Below are positions 6,056 to 9,576 of a stretch of DNA of 9,576 nt, in pieces. The stretch is from Clostridiales bacterium (lineage in GTDB: Bacteria; Bacillota_A; Clostridia; Peptostreptococcales; Anaerovoracaceae): contig JAAZHB010000161.1 of NCBI GenBank assembly GCA_012510935.1, positions 1 through 9,576 on the forward strand. Direction: 5' to 3'. The notes beneath the pieces are model-generated. The model ran no database searches, was not told where the DNA came from, and saw only the letters and a list, made by a program, of their open reading frames with translations. The position numbers and the translations under genes were made by a program. Within the stretch, counting starts at the first letter, position 1; each line of letters starts with the position of its first letter.

Positions 6056-7093
6056 TTACATCTCAAAGACGAACAACTCAAGTGCTGTATCCTTATCTAT
6101 ATTTCCAGTCTTTATGTCCTTATCGATATTATAGAGTCTCATAAGCATCTTTTTAATTCTATGAATGTTCATCTTTCTTGAGGCCAAATATGCTTTCTTA
6201 AATCTATATTCGTTAACGCCTGTTGCCTTCGCCATCTGTGCAACGGACATTCCTTTCTGCGAAAGCTGCTCCGCATCATACATCATCTCAAGTTGCTTTG
6301 TAATTAGGCCCAGAAGCATCATTGCGTCATTATTCTCCTCAGCAATTATAGCTGTTGTAATCTCCATTGCTGTTCTCTTATTGCCACTCATCATTGCGTC
6401 AATGAGGTTGAAAACGAATTTGTCGTCATCGCCGACAAGAAGTTCATCGATTATATCTTTAGTAACCCTTGAATCTACTGCAGCATTGTTAATCTTAAGA
6501 AGGTCCGCTTCGAGATTCTCAAGATAGTATTCGCTATTCTTATTAAAATATCCAGATAGATTAATTAGATAATCGAGGTCTCTCTCCCCTATCATGTTGC
6601 CAGCACCATGAATTCTCTTTGTAATAAACGGCTTCAAAGTCGCCTTATCTAGCCTGTCAAAACAGTATGTTCCATTGCAAGCTTTCATAAGCTTCTTGCC
6701 GAAAGACAGCAGCTTGTCGGAGTGAGATGCTGAAGTCTTGAAAACCAAGACCGACGAGTCATTTGGTGCTGATGCCATCTCAAGCAAAGCCTCCTCGTCA
6801 GCAGTTAAACCCCTTGTTCCATTGCTACTGAAAATTGGCTTAAAATCAGATACAACAACAACTCTTCGCGTAGAAAACATCGAATATGCTCTTGTTGCTG
6901 CAATTATATCTTCCGCGCTGCACATCCCTCCATCAAGATGTTGCACATCAATATTTCTATTGTCTTTGTCCACGTATTTATTAATAACAGTTTCAGTTGC
7001 CCAATTCATCAAGAAGTCCTCATCTCCATAGAAGAAGAGCGAACTATTCGGCACACTAGCTTTAATATCTTTTACAAAATCGTTATATGACAT
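6056..7093 (-). CDS. holA: DNA polymerase III delta subunit HolA
   Basis: HolA is the clamp-loader subunit that binds and opens the beta sliding clamp as part of the tau/gamma-delta-delta' complex. The 345-aa product is the usual length. Family features visible: N-terminal SSLFFYGDEDFLMNWATETVI (17-37), the strand SMFSTRRVVVVSDF (71-84), ENLEADLLKI near 192-201, DKFVFNLIDAMMSGNKRTAM (224-243) at the domain II/III boundary, and the helical domain III with GLITKQLEMMYDAEQL (262-277) and ATGVNEYRFKKAYLASRKM. The fold is a degenerate AAA+ module with no functional Walker A, as expected for delta. The start ATG at 7093 has AAGGAA upstream. It lies 58 bp after comEC on the same strand. In many Firmicutes comEC-holA is followed by rpsT; here a UGA-containing gene follows instead. 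Confidence 0.95.
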   Translation of the reverse strand: MSYNDFVKDIKASVPNSSLFFYGDEDFLMNWATETVINKYVDKDNRNIDVQHLDGGMCSAEDIIAATRAYSMFSTRRVVVVSDFKPIFSSNGTRGLTADEEALLEMASAPNDSSVLVFKTSASHSDKLLSFGKKLMKACNGTYCFDRLDKATLKPFITKRIHGAGNMIGERDLDYLINLSGYFNKNSEYYLENLEADLLKINNAAVDSRVTKDIIDELLVGDDDKFVFNLIDAMMSGNKRTAMEITTAIIAEENNDAMMLLGLITKQLEMMYDAEQLSQKGMSVAQMAKATGVNEYRFKKAYLASRKMNIHRIKKMLMRLYNIDKDIKTGNIDKDTALELFVFEM

Positions 7094-7151
7094 TTCTTTT
7101 CCTTACTTGGTTTAATATCTTTAAAGTCTTTTGTAATTTTATCATATCTTC

Positions 7152-9533
7152 TCACTTCATAGTATCAATCTGTCTTATCTTTCCATTTTTTAAATCTATT
7201 CCCACCGCCCCATCTAAATCTGTTCGATACACTTTTATTCCAAACGCCTCTAATCTCTTAATAACATCTTCTGAAGGATGCCCATAAAAGTTCGAGCCTA
7301 CAGAAATAATTGCAATCTGCGGACTTGTTGCCTCGAGTAGCTCCTTCGTTGTACTAGATTTGCTTCCATGATGCGATACTTTTAAAATATCGCAATCAAG
7401 AGTATCTCTGCCTCTGTAGTAAGCAGACATAGCAATCTCATCTTCTCCTGTCATATCACCTGTAATTAAAGCCTTAACACCATCATAATGCACCATATAT
7501 GCCATGTTATTCTCGTTCTCGTCGCTTGAAGTTTGCATTTTAAACATTTCTATGTCTATTGGCCATATAGGCTCTATAAACGAATTCTTGCGAAGATTAA
7601 ACCTTTTATTAGACTCAGTAATATTCATTCCTGATTTATCACTTTGTCCTTTTCGTTTGACACTTGAGTCTTCTTCTGACTCCAACGGTTTTACCTCTGT
7701 TGGAATTGGGACTGCAATACTTCTTATTGTGTAAATCTCATCTAGTTCCTGAAGCCCCTTAAAATGGTCAGTATGAAGATGCGTGGCTATTGCCACATCT
7801 ATGTCGCTAATTCCATTTTTTACTAAATACGGAAGCAATATTTTCTCCCCCACATTCGTCCTGGTATTACCTCCACCATCAATTAACACATCAATACTTC
7901 CAGCTCTAACATGAGTACAATCACCTTGCCCAACATCTACAAAAACTATCTCATCATTTCTAAAGCTATTGTTGTATGCAACCCCAATTGAAATTGCAAG
8001 AGCCATTGCAAACACGCATACAGTTTTAATCTCTGCATACTCACGCCTAATGAGTTTAATCCTTGCCCACTCAGAAGATAGAATTAGCAAAATTGCATAT
8101 ATTAAGACAAGAACACCCAAGTTATATCCCAAAGATACTTCGGAGAAAACTCCACCAAAATTAAGCCAATCGTTTAAATCAATCAGCATCTGACATAATC
8201 CACAGATTACCTGGGCTAGCAGCTTAGGTATAACTCCTATTAAGCTGCTAAATCCTATTCCTATAAAGCAACAAGGTACAAGAATCGAAACTAAAAAAAC
8301 TATCGGAATATTAACTAGTATAGTCAGCGGATTAAATCTATTAAATACAAACGCACTAAAAGGCGCAATAGCAAGCATTACTGCCAGCATAATAGCCCAA
8401 TAGATCCCAACAAAGAACTCTAAGGTCTTGCCAAAGAAAGCTATACCAAGCATAGCAAGGAATGTCATTTGAAAACCTGTATTAAAAAGCTGATAAGGAT
8501 TAAAGGTCAGAAGAACAAGAGCAACAAAACTAATCGAAGACAGTAAATCAAATGGTCTCCTAACATGCATTGCAAAAATATTCACAGACAGGACCAACAC
8601 CGCCCTTATTGTGGATGGACTCCAGCAAGTCATCTCGCCATAAAATACAACGATTAATGCCATTAATATGGAGATAAAGAGAGTCTTTCGCTTCTTACTC
8701 ATTGCTTTCAAGAGCGCAAAAATAAACCCAATATGAAGACCGCTCACTGCTAGTACATGCCCCGTTCCATTCTCATTAAAGGTGTCTCTAATATCTTCGG
8801 AAATGGCACTTTTATCTCCCCATATGACACCCTTCAGGACAGCCGCTGACTCACCTTCATCCTTGAAAGCTTCTTCAAAAATAGCCCTCTTCTTCATCAA
8901 GTATCGTTTATAAGCATGAAAAATTGATTCTATTCTGCCCTCTTCATACTCAATAGATTCAACACTCTTTGCCGTAAAGCTATAATAAATACCCAGACTC
9001 CGAAGATAAAGTCTGTAATCAAAGCATTCCGGATTAGTTCTACTACTTGGAACTTTAAGCTTGCCTTTAAGTCTTACATATCGTCCATACAGAGCCTCAA
9101 TACCAGCAGCTTCTCCGCAAAGCTCCTGACTGTCCCCATAGAAAGACACACGAACCTTCTCCCCATCTAGGGGATCTTTACACTTTAAATCAATCTGATA
9201 ATAATCATTCTTCTCTTCAATATCTGTTATGCAACCAATAATTTCATTTACACTTTCTGCATCTATCGGGTTCCCGTCAGAATCTATAAGGCTATTATTT
9301 GAGTCAATGTAAGAAAATGTGAAAATTACAAAACCTGCTAGCATCATTACAAGTAGTTTCTTTTTCTCTCCACTAGGGTCTTCACACTCAAGATCAATCT
9401 TATACAAGACAAATAAAGTTGTTGCAATCACAATCATCCCCCGGATAATTATTTGCCTATCAAGAATCGTATAACCGCATACAATTCCGATGCTGAACAT
9501 AAAGGTATATACAAAAAGCTGTCTTCTAAGCAT
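7152..9533 (-). CDS. comEC: competence protein ComEC/Rec2, DNA uptake channel with metallo-beta-lactamase domain
   Basis: ComEC forms the membrane channel that imports single-stranded DNA during natural transformation; its C-terminal domain is a proposed nuclease for the non-transported strand. The 793-aa product has N-terminal transmembrane segments (about 5-75), an OB-like DUF4131 region (about 95-190), the competence-domain core with GTGHVLAVSGLHIGF (256-270) and many hydrophobic helices to about 520. A beta-lactamase-fold domain follows: FVDVGQGDC (531-539), IDGGG (551-555), THLHTDH (584-590), GDMTG (692-696), KVSHHGS (718-724) and GSNFYGHPSEDV (746-757). All metal-binding motifs are intact. 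A charged Ser/Lys/Glu-rich stretch (about 614-650) interrupts this domain. The start at 9533 has only a weak GGGTGA upstream. The stop is TGA, showing UGA terminates here. The 43 bp upstream to the window edge show no gene. Confidence 0.96.
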   Translation of the reverse strand: MLRRQLFVYTFMFSIGIVCGYTILDRQIIIRGMIVIATTLFVLYKIDLECEDPSGEKKKLLVMMLAGFVIFTFSYIDSNNSLIDSDGNPIDAESVNEIIGCITDIEEKNDYYQIDLKCKDPLDGEKVRVSFYGDSQELCGEAAGIEALYGRYVRLKGKLKVPSSRTNPECFDYRLYLRSLGIYYSFTAKSVESIEYEEGRIESIFHAYKRYLMKKRAIFEEAFKDEGESAAVLKGVIWGDKSAISEDIRDTFNENGTGHVLAVSGLHIGFIFALLKAMSKKRKTLFISILMALIVVFYGEMTCWSPSTIRAVLVLSVNIFAMHVRRPFDLLSSISFVALVLLTFNPYQLFNTGFQMTFLAMLGIAFFGKTLEFFVGIYWAIMLAVMLAIAPFSAFVFNRFNPLTILVNIPIVFLVSILVPCCFIGIGFSSLIGVIPKLLAQVICGLCQMLIDLNDWLNFGGVFSEVSLGYNLGVLVLIYAILLILSSEWARIKLIRREYAEIKTVCVFAMALAISIGVAYNNSFRNDEIVFVDVGQGDCTHVRAGSIDVLIDGGGNTRTNVGEKILLPYLVKNGISDIDVAIATHLHTDHFKGLQELDEIYTIRSIAVPIPTEVKPLESEEDSSVKRKGQSDKSGMNITESNKRFNLRKNSFIEPIWPIDIEMFKMQTSSDENENNMAYMVHYDGVKALITGDMTGEDEIAMSAYYRGRDTLDCDILKVSHHGSKSSTTKELLEATSPQIAIISVGSNFYGHPSEDVIKRLEAFGIKVYRTDLDGAVGIDLKNGKIRQIDTMK

Positions 9534-9576
9534 GTCAACGATTCACCCGAATTACCCATAAAAATTTAAACTATAA

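Overview
The window looks like chromosomal DNA from a low-to-moderate GC Firmicute, most likely an anaerobic member of the Clostridia. This rests on gene content and order: a ruvC-ruvA-ruvB-queA cluster, an argR-recN pair and a comEC-holA pair, all in Firmicute-like arrangement with good Shine-Dalgarno sites and Bacillus/Clostridium-like promoters. I cannot assign a genus. There is no sign of an insertion sequence, prophage, CRISPR array, tRNA or rRNA.

Layout. From 3214 leftwards on the minus strand run ruvC, ruvA, ruvB and the 5' 297 codons of queA, whose C-terminus lies beyond the left edge. This is a Holliday-junction processing operon ending in a queuosine-tRNA gene. Divergent from it on the plus strand are argR (the arginine-responsive repressor) and recN (SMC-like repair ATPase), which overlap by one base (TAATG). 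The 236-bp ruvC/argR spacer holds a sigma-A promoter for ruvC, an extended -10 promoter for argR overlapped by an inverted repeat, and a 12-bp tandem repeat. From the right edge, comEC (DNA uptake channel) and holA (DNA polymerase III delta) run leftwards on the minus strand.

The stretch between recN and holA (5529-6055) has no uninterrupted ORF of normal size, but it is not empty. On the minus strand it carries a 98-codon gene (5921 to 5625) with a strong ribosome binding site, an upstream promoter-like sequence and a tandem TAA TAA stop. It is interrupted once, at codon 31, by an in-frame UGA. The UGA sits in the context Cys-Arg-Thr-UGA, which would make a CxxU redox motif. It is followed at the right distance by a hairpin that meets the published bacterial SECIS criteria (stem, 9-nt apical loop with G at position 2, loop starting 17 nt after the UGA). 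I read this as a candidate new small selenoprotein of a family I do not recognise, and it is the main finding. UGA is also used as an ordinary stop here (end of comEC) and Trp is encoded by UGG (for example ruvC Trp15), so a UGA=Trp code is unlikely. A nonsense-mutated pseudogene remains the main alternative.

A strong hairpin at 5532-5571 separates the convergent recN and selenoprotein-candidate genes and probably terminates both.
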